DNA of 64,000 nt from Erwinia mallotivora (GCF_000590885.1 NZ_JFHN01000063.1:118653-182652); one strand, 5' to 3'; counted from the first letter of the stretch, positions 41,419 to 49,801 are shown. A program made the numbers and translations. The notes: generated from the letters alone by a model not told the origin.

Positions 41419-42918
41419 TTATTTCTTCGCGGTAAGCCATATGCTGTCTGCGGGACAGCTTCCTTTTTTTAAAATAAGCTCAGCGCTGATCATGTAGCCT
41501 GAGATTCTGGTGTAACGTCCGCTTTTATCCGGCGAATCGTACTGGTGATAATGAAACAACCCCTTACCCTGCCGTGAATGATGTATACCCAGCGCCTCAA
41601 AACTTTTCTGGAGCGTATCCTTGTCCGTGGTGATGCTGCCCTCAGAGGCTCCGTAGCGGTAAAAGCAGCCCGGCGATACCATAAAAACAAACTGCGCCAG
41701 GACGTGAAGAATGCTGTCCTGCTCATTGACCGTCAGCGTGCCGTCCTCAACGCCCGCCCTGAGCCAGGCCAGAAAAACTTCGCCGGGACTGTCTGCCTCA
41801 GGTTGCGTTGCCTTGTTCGCTTTCTCCAGGGCTTGCAGAGCGTTCGCTCCGTCCGGCTCAGCTGTCACCTCACCGTCAGGACCGGTGACGCTTTTTCCTT
41901 CGGCCATCAGGTCCAGCAGGGAAAGCAGTCCCCCGGTATCCGGCGGTCCATCCTGCCCCTCACGGGCGCTGCCATCATGTTCAGTCGGGGGTACGACGCC
42001 CTCGTCAGCACCCAGCGCGGACGCCAGTGACAGTACAGCATTTGTATGCGGTGACGCGTCCTGATTGCTTTCTGGTAAGAGAGCATGGGTAGCTGCGTCT
42101 GTTTTTATCGGTGCTGAACTCACTGGTACATTATTCATACTGGACAATGGTTCAGAGGCGATTTCAGATAGTTTATCCGGGGTTATGCCGAGGCCCATCC
42201 CACAGCTGCTTAACGCATCGCTGATAATGCCGTTCAGAATGCCCGACCGTGCACGCTGCCCGGAGAGAAATGTCAGCAGACTTTCTGACAGCGCCGGCCA
42301 GCGTTGCAGCCAGACCAGCCCGTCGGCAGGCAGCAACGTCAGTGCCATATACGCCCCGCGCATCGGGCGTCCCTCTGCCCCCGGCCGCACGCGCCACGCC
42401 GCCTGCGGGACGGTCAGCCCCGGATACCAGGCGCGACCGCCCTGCACCTCACCCTCCATCTGCGTCAGCCAGTCAAGGTGTTGCAGCAGCCCTGCCCAGT
42501 ACACCGCACAGACCCAGCCCGGTCCCTGCTCCGCCTGCGCTTCCGGCGTGGCACCCGGCGGCAGCATCATGCCCCGCACCAGCCTGACCGCCCGTGTGGC
42601 CACGTTCAGGCTCAGGTCGGTAAAGCCGCCTGGCCCGGAGAACGGCCCGCTCCATGCCGCCGGACATGCCTGTACCCGGTCAGCCATCTCCTCCAGCGGA
42701 CGCACCCACCATGCCTGGGTGAGCGGCCCGGACAGCGGGCTGTTGTCCGAGAGCATCCGGATAAGGCGCTGCCGCTCACCGGTCTGTATTATGTCCCTGC
42801 CCGACCTTACCGCATTAAATCCTGACGCCCCGGTCTTACCCACCTGCATGTCCGTAGAAGCTACGCTGACGTCCTGACTGCCCCTGCCCGTCAGCCATCT
42901 TGGTATGCGCATCATCAT
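41419..42918 (-). CDS. TraI_2 (MobH-type) relaxase homologue with degenerate active site
   Basis: 499 aa from the first of three tandem ATGs at 42918. Residues about 80-260 align by eye with the TraI_2 domain of MobH relaxases: family members have a His triplet before GPGGLLxHSL and an HD in LLHDLGK. Here these read SGPFSGPGGFTDLSL and AGLLQHLDWL, so the metal ligands are lost. Downstream family features remain (WYPGLTVPQAAWRVRPG, LTFLSGQRARSGILNGII). Residues about 385-499 resemble the TraI_2 C-terminal domain (FLAWLRAGVEDGTLTVNEQD, VFMVSPGCFYRY). A variable linker joins them. Likely not a working nickase; could be a regulator or a relic. It lies next to the integrase. Confidence 0.65.
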   Translation of the reverse strand: MMMRIPRWLTGRGSQDVSVASTDMQVGKTGASGFNAVRSGRDIIQTGERQRLIRMLSDNSPLSGPLTQAWWVRPLEEMADRVQACPAAWSGPFSGPGGFTDLSLNVATRAVRLVRGMMLPPGATPEAQAEQGPGWVCAVYWAGLLQHLDWLTQMEGEVQGGRAWYPGLTVPQAAWRVRPGAEGRPMRGAYMALTLLPADGLVWLQRWPALSESLLTFLSGQRARSGILNGIISDALSSCGMGLGITPDKLSEIASEPLSSMNNVPVSSAPIKTDAATHALLPESNQDASPHTNAVLSLASALGADEGVVPPTEHDGSAREGQDGPPDTGGLLSLLDLMAEGKSVTGPDGEVTAEPDGANALQALEKANKATQPEADSPGEVFLAWLRAGVEDGTLTVNEQDSILHVLAQFVFMVSPGCFYRYGASEGSITTDKDTLQKSFEALGIHHSRQGKGLFHYHQYDSPDKSGRYTRISGYMISAELILKKGSCPADSIWLTAKK

Positions 42919-43107
42919 CACCCCCGCTTCCCCGTGAAAATGCCGATACGCTAAAAGCCGGGGGAGGAATTGCAACGAAAAAGCCGAAGCGCGGGCGGGT
43001 ATAAATCCCCCTTGCTTAAATGTTCAGGCTCGAATATCGGGTTTATCGCTGCGGTATCACCCGACAGATGCTTTGATGGCATCCCTTTTCGTCCCCCGGG
43101 AAGTTAT

Positions 43108-43674
43108 ATGCAGCAGCGCATCGTGTTTTTTATTCTTTTCACCTGGCTGACGCTCTGCGGCGCGGCCGGCCTTGTCCTGACCGCCGGTGAAGACGCGCAA
43201 TTCTGGCTGGCGTGGCCGCTGATGTCTGCACTGCCCTTTCTCCTGCGGCCGCTGGGCATGGCTGAACGCCTGGTGCGACCCGGCCTGACGCTGATCAGTC
43301 GCCGTCGCGGGCGGGTATGGGTGCATCTCGCCCCATGGCAGCCGACCGTGGGGCTGAAGGCCTGCCAGGTGAACGCCTTCTGGCAGGCCGTCAGCGTATC
43401 AACCTGTGCGGCCCTGCGGCATAACAATAATAACAATGCCGTCATCGTTTCTTCTCACCTGCTGACAACGGCACGGCTGCGCCGCCTGCAAGGCGAGCTG
43501 ACGGGCTGCGGCCAGCCTTTCCGTTGTCGGGTATTCAGCGTTCCCTTCACCCCGGCGGCCAGGGCAGTCATGCAGCTGGAAATCCTCTTTCGCCAGTGGC
43601 GCTGGCGTACTGCCTTCCGTGATGCCTGGCCAGTAATGGTTATCTGCCGTAGTTCTTTAAATGGCAGAATATAA
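43108..43674 (+). CDS. Membrane protein of the mobile element, unknown
   Basis: 188 aa from ATG 43108 (GGGAAG 6 nt upstream). Two transmembrane segments near the N-terminus (about 4-25, RIVFFILFTWLTLCGAAGLV, and 33-50), then a basic cytosolic part with a run of five asparagines (RHNNNNN) and a C-terminal AVMQLEILFRQWRWRTAFRD. I do not recognise the family. A second, truncated copy of its last 38 codons lies at 46021-46140. It diverges from the TraI_2-like gene. Confidence 0.6.
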   Translation: MQQRIVFFILFTWLTLCGAAGLVLTAGEDAQFWLAWPLMSALPFLLRPLGMAERLVRPGLTLISRRRGRVWVHLAPWQPTVGLKACQVNAFWQAVSVSTCAALRHNNNNNAVIVSSHLLTTARLRRLQGELTGCGQPFRCRVFSVPFTPAARAVMQLEILFRQWRWRTAFRDAWPVMVICRSSLNGRI

Positions 43675-43695
43675 TTTCTCTATTGGAAAATATTT
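43559..43695 (+). repeat. Direct repeat, copy 1 (gene tail)
   Basis: The last about 115 nt of the membrane-protein gene plus about 20 nt after its stop match 46024-46160 with scattered substitutions (roughly 80% or more by eye). Both copies are in the same direction and bracket the esaR/esaI segment. Confidence 0.8.
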
Positions 43696-44204
43696 TCTCC
43701 GTTAATATCTGCACTGAACGAAAAGGTAGTGGTGTGTGCGGGTACGACCTGAACCAATAGCTCAACGAAAATAATGCGTCGATGACCTAACCTACCACTT
43801 CACTTATCAAACATCGCATAGCACAGTGTGAGAATTTTTCGTTACTAAGTTAATTTAATAATTTAAGAAATGTCGTTATCTAAGCACATTAATTATAACG
43901 AAAGAAAATAAAGGACTCTTACTTTTTTAAAACAGCTTCCTTTCAATAACTTTGACTGAGGTTAAAATATTAATTTTAAAAAATCCAACAAATTAAGATG
44001 CGGCAATATCTATTAAAATCCTTTGCGCCTTTAAATTCTAAATGTAATTATATTTAAATTTATAAATTCCCCGATGTCGCAATAAAATACTCACTTTATC
44101 GCAATAAGGCATAACAGGTTGTAATATAAGTTACCCTCCCCGGCGGAACTTTATGTGAGTGTCCCGTCCGGGCAGGGTTTTCCCTGGTGTTGGCTGTTCA
44201 TTGC
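43696..44204. other. AT-rich leader region with possible small RNA
   Basis: No protein gene is supported. The last about 90 nt (44135-44204) are GC-richer and contain nested hairpins (for example CAGGG/CCCTG at 44173-44185) that lead directly into a rho-independent terminator. A small RNA transcribed on the plus strand and ending at 44228 is possible; a -10-like TAATAT lies at 44122-44127, with a poor -35. Confidence 0.3.
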
Positions 44205-44228
44205 CTGGCCTGACAGGCCAGTTTTTTT
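44205..44228 (+). terminator. Rho-independent terminator upstream of esaR
   Basis: CTGGCC-tgaca-GGCCAG followed by T7. There is no protein gene directly before it, which suggests a short untranslated transcript ending here. Confidence 0.8.
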
Positions 44229-44277
44229 GTATCTGAACAATGAAACTGATTGTAATCGGGGTGGAATGATAAGTAAG

Positions 44278-44317
44278 CTGTACTTAAGTTTTAAGTTAAC
44301 TGTACTTGAGTATAGTT
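44278..44317. promoter_or_regulatory. EsaR/lux-box-like sites upstream of esaR
   Basis: AACTGTACTTGAGTATAGTT (44298-44317) is a 20-bp near-perfect palindrome resembling the esaR box / lux box (ACCTGTACTATAGTGCAGGT type). A second related half, CTGTACTTAAGT, begins at 44278; the two CTGTACTT elements are 22 bp apart, about two helical turns. They lie 40-80 nt before the esaR ATG and fit autoregulation of esaR and/or control of a divergent or neighbouring transcript. Confidence 0.7.
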
Positions 44318-44356
44318 GCTGTGTTTGATACACAGGAAAAGTTGCATGGAGCCTGA

Positions 44357-45112
44357 ATGTTTTCAATTTTTCGTGAAAATAAGACGCTGAAAGACACGCT
44401 CAGGGGTTACATAGACAGGAAACTATCCCCATTTGGGTGCATGGAGTATGCGTATACTGTCGTCAGTAAGAAGAATCCTTCCGACGTATTGATTATATCC
44501 ACTTACCCTGATGAATGGGTGCGACTTTATCATGAGGGGCAGTTTCAGTTAACCGATCCGGTGGTTCTCACCGCTTTCAGAAGAACTTCACCGTTCTCCT
44601 GGGATGAAAACATCACACTCATGTCTGAGCTGCGTTTCACCCGTATTTTTTCCTTGTCCAGGCAATACAATATTGTTAACGGATTTACCTTTGTGCTGCA
44701 CGATCATATGAATAATCTGGCGTTGCTGTCGTTTATTATTAAGGGGAACGATCAGGGGGGACTTGAGCAACAGCAGCGATTGTCTGCTGAGCAGGGGGTT
44801 CTTCAGATGCTACTTATTGATTTCTGTGAGCAAATGTACCGTCTTGCAGGGCCTGACCTCTCCGGGACAATGCATACAGCGGCAGCCGAAGATAAAGCCA
44901 TTTTTTCACCCCGTGAGAACGAAGTTTTTTATTGGGTCAGCATGGGAAAAACCCATGCCGAAATCGCGGTCATTGCGGGAATATCTCTGAGCACGGTCAA
45001 ATTTCATATGAAAAATGTCCTGATCAAGCTGGGCGTGAATAATACGCCCCAGGCCGTGCGTCTCGGCATTGAACTCGGCCTTATTAAATCGGTAGCATCA
45101 GTGGCCAGGTAG
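44357..45112 (+). CDS. esaR: EsaR-type LuxR quorum-sensing regulator
   Basis: 251 aa. The N-terminal acyl-homoserine-lactone-binding domain has the family residues in YPDEWVRLYHEGQFQLTDPV and TPFSWDE-like PFSWDENITL; the C-terminal LuxR HTH is FSPRENEVFYWVSMGKTHAE through GISLSTVKFHMKNVLIKLGV. It is very close to Pantoea stewartii EsaR from memory. EsaR-type regulators bind DNA without ligand and are released by AHL. GGAG lies 7 nt before the ATG. It converges with esaI, with their 3' ends overlapping by 29 nt, the typical arrangement. It is carried on the pheU island. Confidence 0.93.
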   Translation: MFSIFRENKTLKDTLRGYIDRKLSPFGCMEYAYTVVSKKNPSDVLIISTYPDEWVRLYHEGQFQLTDPVVLTAFRRTSPFSWDENITLMSELRFTRIFSLSRQYNIVNGFTFVLHDHMNNLALLSFIIKGNDQGGLEQQQRLSAEQGVLQMLLIDFCEQMYRLAGPDLSGTMHTAAAEDKAIFSPRENEVFYWVSMGKTHAEIAVIAGISLSTVKFHMKNVLIKLGVNNTPQAVRLGIELGLIKSVASVAR

Positions 45113-45716
45113 TGAGCAAGGTGGTTTCACACTTTGTTTGGGCAATAATTCCCTGTGCAAGCTGGGTCTGTGCCTGCTCTCCGGCGGGCAGCTTAAGCAG
45201 GTAAATACGCTCCCTTTCACTGAGAAAAGCCTCCTTCAGCACCGTAGACTGCCATCCCGAGCGGTTTACTATTGTCAGCATGGGACGGCTGACAATGGTG
45301 TGTATGTGGTCGTGACCATTACGTTGCGCCCAGTTCACCATTGCAAGAAACAGTACCTGCCCGACGGGAAATCTCTCACCAAGCAGAGCACGAGCGCGGG
45401 CCTTATCTACAAAAAAACGGCTGGACTCAATCCCCGTGTCCGGTAGTTTGACAGTATTGAAACAGGCGTTAAAAGTGTGAGTGATCATGTTTGGCCGCTC
45501 AAGCCCGGTAAATCTCACGCTGCACACCAGTCTGTCCCCATACAGGCCAAGAATATAGTGTGTCCCTTCCCCGTCAAACTCATCTGATTCCATTCCCTGG
45601 GTGCACAATACTTCCCACCCGAGTCGGTCACTAAAGGTTGTTTTCCGCAACCGGTAGAGTTCCTCTGACCGTGTGCTTTTCAGTTCGTCATAGCTGACAT
45701 CAAAGAGTTCAAGCAT
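45084..45716 (-). CDS. esaI: EsaI-type acyl-homoserine lactone synthase
   Basis: 210 aa, beginning MLELFDVSYDELKSTRSEEL. LuxI-family active-site residues are in LYRLRKTTFSDRLGWEV (Arg, Phe, Trp), ESDEFDGEGTHYILG (Glu/Asp) and ESSRFFVDKARARALLGERF (Arg). It makes an N-acyl-homoserine lactone from SAM and acyl-ACP; EsaI makes 3-oxo-C6-HSL, but the acyl chain here is not proven. Ends overlap with esaR. I see no lux box before its start, which suits EsaI-type synthases that are not induced by their own signal. Confidence 0.93.
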   Translation of the reverse strand: MLELFDVSYDELKSTRSEELYRLRKTTFSDRLGWEVLCTQGMESDEFDGEGTHYILGLYGDRLVCSVRFTGLERPNMITHTFNACFNTVKLPDTGIESSRFFVDKARARALLGERFPVGQVLFLAMVNWAQRNGHDHIHTIVSRPMLTIVNRSGWQSTVLKEAFLSERERIYLLKLPAGEQAQTQLAQGIIAQTKCETTLLTTWPLMLPI

Positions 45717-46020
45717 TCCCTGTTTCCTTATTCGAACGTACTGGCCTGGTGTGCGAAATTCTACAATTTTTTACCTGTCCGGTCAGCAGGCTGGAGCATG
45801 TGCAGCGGTCACTTAATTAGCCGTCCGAACGTGCAATATGCAGTAGTTCCCGAAAGCTAAGGTAAAAAAAGTGCCAGGCGAAATTTGTCTTAGGTGAGAA
45901 AGGTACCGAGTCGTAATTGGTATTGAATATCAGAGAAAATAAAAATGCAGTGCAAGGATAAGGCCTGATATTCCGCAAATAAACAACTGAAATAATATTG
46001 CCATTAAATAATGCAGCTCG
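45717..46020. other. Intergenic region upstream of esaI
   Basis: No gene is supported. It should hold the esaI promoter (minus strand). No lux-box-like palindrome is evident. Confidence 0.35.
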
Positions 46021-46140
46021 TCGATCAGGGCCCTCATGCAGCTGGAAATCCTCTTCCGCCAGTGGCGCTGGAGCTCTGCCTTCCGGGATACCTGGCCGGT
46101 GATGGTTATCCGCCGGAAATCTTTCAACAGCAAAAAATAA
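46021..46140 (+). pseudogene. Truncated copy of the two-helix membrane-protein gene tail
   Basis: Frame 46021-46140 reads ALMQLEILFRQWRWSSAFRD...VMVIRRKSFNSKK and a stop, matching the C-terminus of the protein at 43108-43674 (AVMQLEILFRQWRWRTAFRD...). No upstream part of the gene is present. It is a remnant from a duplication or from recombination between related elements. Confidence 0.75.
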
Positions 46141-46160
46141 TTTCGCCTTTTGAGAACATT
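46024..46160 (+). repeat. Direct repeat, copy 2
   Basis: Partner of the repeat at 43559-43695. The match starts at AGGGC upstream of ATGCAGCTGGAAATCCTCTT and continues to about 20 nt past the stop codon. Confidence 0.75.
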
Positions 46161-46314
46161 CAGACTTCTTCACACTGGCTACATATACGTAGTCGATCTG
46201 AACGATCGAATTTATCCGTTATACATGCACCGACCGGCCAGGTATTGTCATCACAGCGGATACAACCGGGGCGCACGGCCTCAGCGCAGGATACGAACCA
46301 ACACCAGGGGAATT

Positions 46315-47283
46315 ATGAATCGTCATAATATTACAACCCTCATCTCCCGCATGGCACTGGGAAAGAATGAGGAGATACAGCAGCTCGTCCGGCAGGTTGC
46401 GGACGGCAAAAAAACGGCCGGCTCACCGGTTGCTATCCGCTTTCGCCCCGCCGTCCGGACGTTTATCACGGAGGTATCACGCAATCTGGGTATCTCGTTC
46501 GCCGAGCTGGTGAATACCCTGATGGAGAGCGTGATGACAGAGACGCTGATGCCTGAATGCGCGGCGGTCACCCGCATTTATGAGCGGTTCTGGCAGCTGA
46601 TGGACGCACACCGCCTGAGCGTGGCCAGCGTGGCCACAATGCTGGCAGAGCTGAATATCAGGCTGAGCGTTCTGGAAAGCCGCGAACGCACGCTGGACCA
46701 CCTGACCGCGCCGGTCATCAGGCAGATTGCCGCCTGGACTGGCGTGTCATCCGCCTGGCTCGATGGCACGGATGACCGCCCCGTCCGGCCCGTCGTCGTG
46801 TCAGACTGGCAGGAAGTGGCCACACACCTGTCTTCTGACGGGGAACCCGGCATACCGGGTATTCGCCTGGTCCGCCGTGACAGAAAATTTCCGCGGTACG
46901 ACATATACACCGATGATATTGCGGTGAGTATTTTTCGTCTGAAGAAAATCAACGGCATCTGGCTGCGTGCGAATGTCTTCAGCGGATTAATGCACAATGC
47001 CGGTGACGGAAATAAAGGTACGGATGCGTTCCTCGCCTTTTGTGAAACTCTCCGAAGAAAAGTATTGCTGAGTGACGTTAGTACCCGACTGGCACCGGAA
47101 TATCTTTATACCCGGCTTAAAGATGGCAGTGAAATACCGTTATCCGTCTTTGATGCGCTGGATAAACATTATGAGAGCCGGCATTTCGATTCTCTCTGGC
47201 CGGAGAGTGAAATACAGGGAATAAGAAAACCCGAAGCGTACATTACGCCCGAATGGGAAAGTTATGCAGAAACGCTGATTTAA
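46315..47283 (+). CDS. Probable DNA-binding protein of the mobile element, unknown
   Basis: 322 aa from ATG 46315 (AGGGG 4 nt upstream). Residues about 35-80 (PVAIRFRPAVRTFITEVSRN, then LGISFAELVNTLMESVM) look like a ribbon-helix-helix or similar DNA-binding fold. A second helical region follows (LSVASVATMLAELNIRLSVL and APVIRQIAAWTGVSSAWLDG), resembling a helix-turn-helix with the GVSSAWLDG of phage/plasmid regulators. The C-terminal half is not recognised. It may regulate element transfer or the genes after it, but that is inference. Confidence 0.55.
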   Translation: MNRHNITTLISRMALGKNEEIQQLVRQVADGKKTAGSPVAIRFRPAVRTFITEVSRNLGISFAELVNTLMESVMTETLMPECAAVTRIYERFWQLMDAHRLSVASVATMLAELNIRLSVLESRERTLDHLTAPVIRQIAAWTGVSSAWLDGTDDRPVRPVVVSDWQEVATHLSSDGEPGIPGIRLVRRDRKFPRYDIYTDDIAVSIFRLKKINGIWLRANVFSGLMHNAGDGNKGTDAFLAFCETLRRKVLLSDVSTRLAPEYLYTRLKDGSEIPLSVFDALDKHYESRHFDSLWPESEIQGIRKPEAYITPEWESYAETLI

Positions 47284-47393
47284 GAAATACCAACGCAGTA
47301 AATAAAAAATAAGAAGTTTGCAACTGTTTAAATAATTCGGTGCGTCAGCATCAGGGAATCTCTTTGTCCAAAAATAATAAAAGGTAGCAATTG

Positions 47394-48593
47394 ATGAAAG
47401 TGAAAATGATGAAGCACAGCATAGCCCTGGCGCTGATGGCGGCCACCGGCCCGGCCATCAGCGCCACCACCTGGTCTGAAGCTCGTAATGATGCAATGGG
47501 GGGTACCGGCGTGGCCTCATCCGCCTGGTCCTCCGCCGCGCTGGTCAACCCTGCGCTGATGACCAGACACGGTGCCAGCGATGATGTGGGCATTATTCTG
47601 CCCGGCGTGGGGGCGAAGGTGAGTGACCCGGATAATCTCCGGGACGGCATCGATCGCGTGCAGGATGCCTGGTCGGCGCTGAATGCGTCAGCAGGAACCG
47701 ACGCCCGGACTCAGGCCGCCGCGCTGAATAACGCCCTGCGTAACGTTTCCGGCGACAGCGCGAGGGCCGGGGCAGGCGTTTCCGCCGTGGTTACCATCCC
47801 GAACGACACGCTGCCCTTTGCCCTGGTCATTAAGGGATGGGGGCAGGCAAAAGCCCGCACGGTGGTGACAGACCATGACCTCCTCTGGCTCGACGCGGTG
47901 CAGAACGGGCTTGTGCCGGTCGGTCAGCAGGACCTGAATCAGCTGACATCCCGCGCAGAGGGCGTCGCCGCGCTGGTCAGCGAGTACGGTCTGGCAATGG
48001 CGCATCAGTTCAGCCTGGCAGGCATGCCGGTGTCCGTCGGTATCACGCCAAAATTGCAGCGCGTAGATACCTGGAACTACAACGTCTCCGTCAGCGATTA
48101 CAACACGTCAGACTTTCACGGCGGCGAATGGAGACGTTCTGAAAACGGCGGCAACGTTGACCTGGGTCTGTCTGCTGTGCTTACGCCGGAATGGACCCTC
48201 GGCCTGACCGCGCAGAACCTGGTGTCGCGTGATGTTAACACCCTGACGGTAAACGACCGGAAAGACACCTTTCAGATACGTCCGCAGGCCACGGCCGGTA
48301 CGTCATGGAGCAACGGGGTCGTGACGCTGGCAACAGACTTTGACCTGACGCCCGCAAGCGGGTTCGCGTCAGATAAGAAAGCACAGTATGCCGGCGTCGG
48401 GGCTGAAGTTAATGCCTGGGACCTGCTCCAGGTGCGTGCCGGCTATCGCGCCGATATACGCGGCGGCGACCAGAACGTGATGACGGCAGGCGTCGGAATT
48501 TCCCCGTTCAACGTGGTCCATCTTGACCTGACCGGCATGGCCGGCACCGACCGGAGGTACGGCGCGGTCGCCCAGCTTACCTTTACGTTTTGA
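47394..48593 (+). CDS. TraF-type (TraF_2) outer-membrane beta-barrel protein
   Basis: 399 aa from ATG 47394 (AAGG 9 nt upstream). Signal peptide (SIALALMAATGPAISA), then ARNDAMGGTGVASSAWSSAA and LVNPAL, the typical start of the conjugative-element TraF_2 family and FadL-like barrels. The C-terminus ends in an aromatic beta-strand (AVAQLTFTF), typical of outer-membrane barrels. Its role is not established; in ICEs and plasmids it accompanies transfer genes. A lipoprotein gene follows 46 nt later. Confidence 0.75.
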   Translation: MKVKMMKHSIALALMAATGPAISATTWSEARNDAMGGTGVASSAWSSAALVNPALMTRHGASDDVGIILPGVGAKVSDPDNLRDGIDRVQDAWSALNASAGTDARTQAAALNNALRNVSGDSARAGAGVSAVVTIPNDTLPFALVIKGWGQAKARTVVTDHDLLWLDAVQNGLVPVGQQDLNQLTSRAEGVAALVSEYGLAMAHQFSLAGMPVSVGITPKLQRVDTWNYNVSVSDYNTSDFHGGEWRRSENGGNVDLGLSAVLTPEWTLGLTAQNLVSRDVNTLTVNDRKDTFQIRPQATAGTSWSNGVVTLATDFDLTPASGFASDKKAQYAGVGAEVNAWDLLQVRAGYRADIRGGDQNVMTAGVGISPFNVVHLDLTGMAGTDRRYGAVAQLTFTF

Positions 48594-48639
48594 TGATGTC
48601 GGGCCGCCGTCACGCGGACCTGACCAGGAGAAAATACTG

Positions 48640-49167
48640 ATGAAACATTCAGCCCTGAACGCCACCATGCTGACGCTGATGCTCTCACTGCAAGGGTGCA
48701 GCAGCCTGCCCGATGAGTTGAAGCTGAACGATATCACCCGCCTGCTCAGCCCCGCCGCGCAGCAACGAAACGTTAATGAGGAAGATACGCCGGCACGCAA
48801 TGAGGTCAGCTGGCAGTCAGGCACGATCCCCGTCCCCGTTGACACGGCAGCCCTGCGCCTCAAAATGCATTACGGGTTTGTATCAGAGGACGACATTAAC
48901 GCCGCACGCAACAGCGGCCAGGGCAACGCCGGCTGGTCGGCCTCCGCCATTTCAGAGGGCACAAGCTGGCAGGCACAGCCGGGCAGCGCGTACCGCATGA
49001 GCCGTAACTGGGCCGGTGACGACCGCCTGACACTTGAGGTAACGGGAAATGGCCGGACCAGCGTGATTACGGCGCACTACCGTTCATCCAATCCCGGACA
49101 TCTGAAAGAGGCCTGGACCGCACGCTTGTGGAAGCAAATCCCCGACGTGGCCCGTCACGGTGGGTAG
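48640..49167 (+). CDS. Lipoprotein, partner of the TraF-like barrel
   Basis: 175 aa. Lipobox LSLQGC (Cys about 20) after a hydrophobic signal, then SSLPDELKLNDITRLLSPAA. The C-terminal part has a beta-rich pattern (SAYRMSRNWAGDDRLTLEVT) and ends with RLWKQIPDVARHGG. The family is not recognised. Close spacing to the TraF-like gene suggests one operon and a joint role at the outer membrane. Confidence 0.65.
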   Translation: MKHSALNATMLTLMLSLQGCSSLPDELKLNDITRLLSPAAQQRNVNEEDTPARNEVSWQSGTIPVPVDTAALRLKMHYGFVSEDDINAARNSGQGNAGWSASAISEGTSWQAQPGSAYRMSRNWAGDDRLTLEVTGNGRTSVITAHYRSSNPGHLKEAWTARLWKQIPDVARHGG

Positions 49168-49234
49168 CCACGTCTGGATTCAGGCATGTATTTAATTACA
49201 CAAGCCCACGCAGCCAATTAAGAGATTTATAAAA

Positions 49235-49801
49235 ATGGAAAAATACCGTATATCCGGCGTTCAGGTTGATGCCAGAGGTTATTGTACAGACTGCACCGAT
49301 GATAAAGCGCAATACTGGAGCGTATACGCGCAAAAAGAAAATGGTCAGAGTCAGTGCGTTTTCGACTGCCGCGACAAATTGTCGGCTCACTCTGCAATGA
49401 CACATCTTATCGCCTTTGACAGTTTGCTTCGGCAGGTAAACTCATTAACTAAACAGTTAGAAGATAGCAGCAAAAGCTACAGCCAGTTATTGGCAGAAAA
49501 TGTCCAGCAATATCAGCTTTTGAAAAAAATTTATAACAGTAAGCCAGGAGGGGTTTATTTCAATAAGTTTGAAGCAGAGGTTAAATCCGTTCTCAGTGAA
49601 AACGTCCACACCGATTCAGTTGAGCGGGAATGTATGGCTCGTGGTGTTGATATGTTTGCGGCGAAACAGCGTGATATTGCAAAAGAACAGGAGATGGCCA
49701 GACAATTCGAATTTTCACGCCATTGCAGCATTTCAGCTGACGAGTCAGCTGAGTTTGCGGCTGAACTTCGTGCCGGCAATAAGGAGGGCGACGATGTCTG
49801 A
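49235..49801 (+). CDS. Phage/ICE-like hypothetical protein with coiled coil
   Basis: 188 aa. The N-terminal part has cysteine pairs (YCTDCTDD, CVFDCRD). A helical, probably coiled-coil stretch runs about 60-100 (LRQVNSLTKQLEDSSKSYSQ). Such proteins are common in prophage early regions, but I do not know the function. AAGGAGGG lies inside its 3' end and serves the next gene, whose ATG overlaps its stop by 8 nt. Confidence 0.6.
   Translation: MEKYRISGVQVDARGYCTDCTDDKAQYWSVYAQKENGQSQCVFDCRDKLSAHSAMTHLIAFDSLLRQVNSLTKQLEDSSKSYSQLLAENVQQYQLLKKIYNSKPGGVYFNKFEAEVKSVLSENVHTDSVERECMARGVDMFAAKQRDIAKEQEMARQFEFSRHCSISADESAEFAAELRAGNKEGDDV

Noticed and set aside
45717..45800. lux box upstream of esaI
   Set aside because: CCAGGCCAGTACG-like sequence lacks the palindromic halves expected of a lux box.
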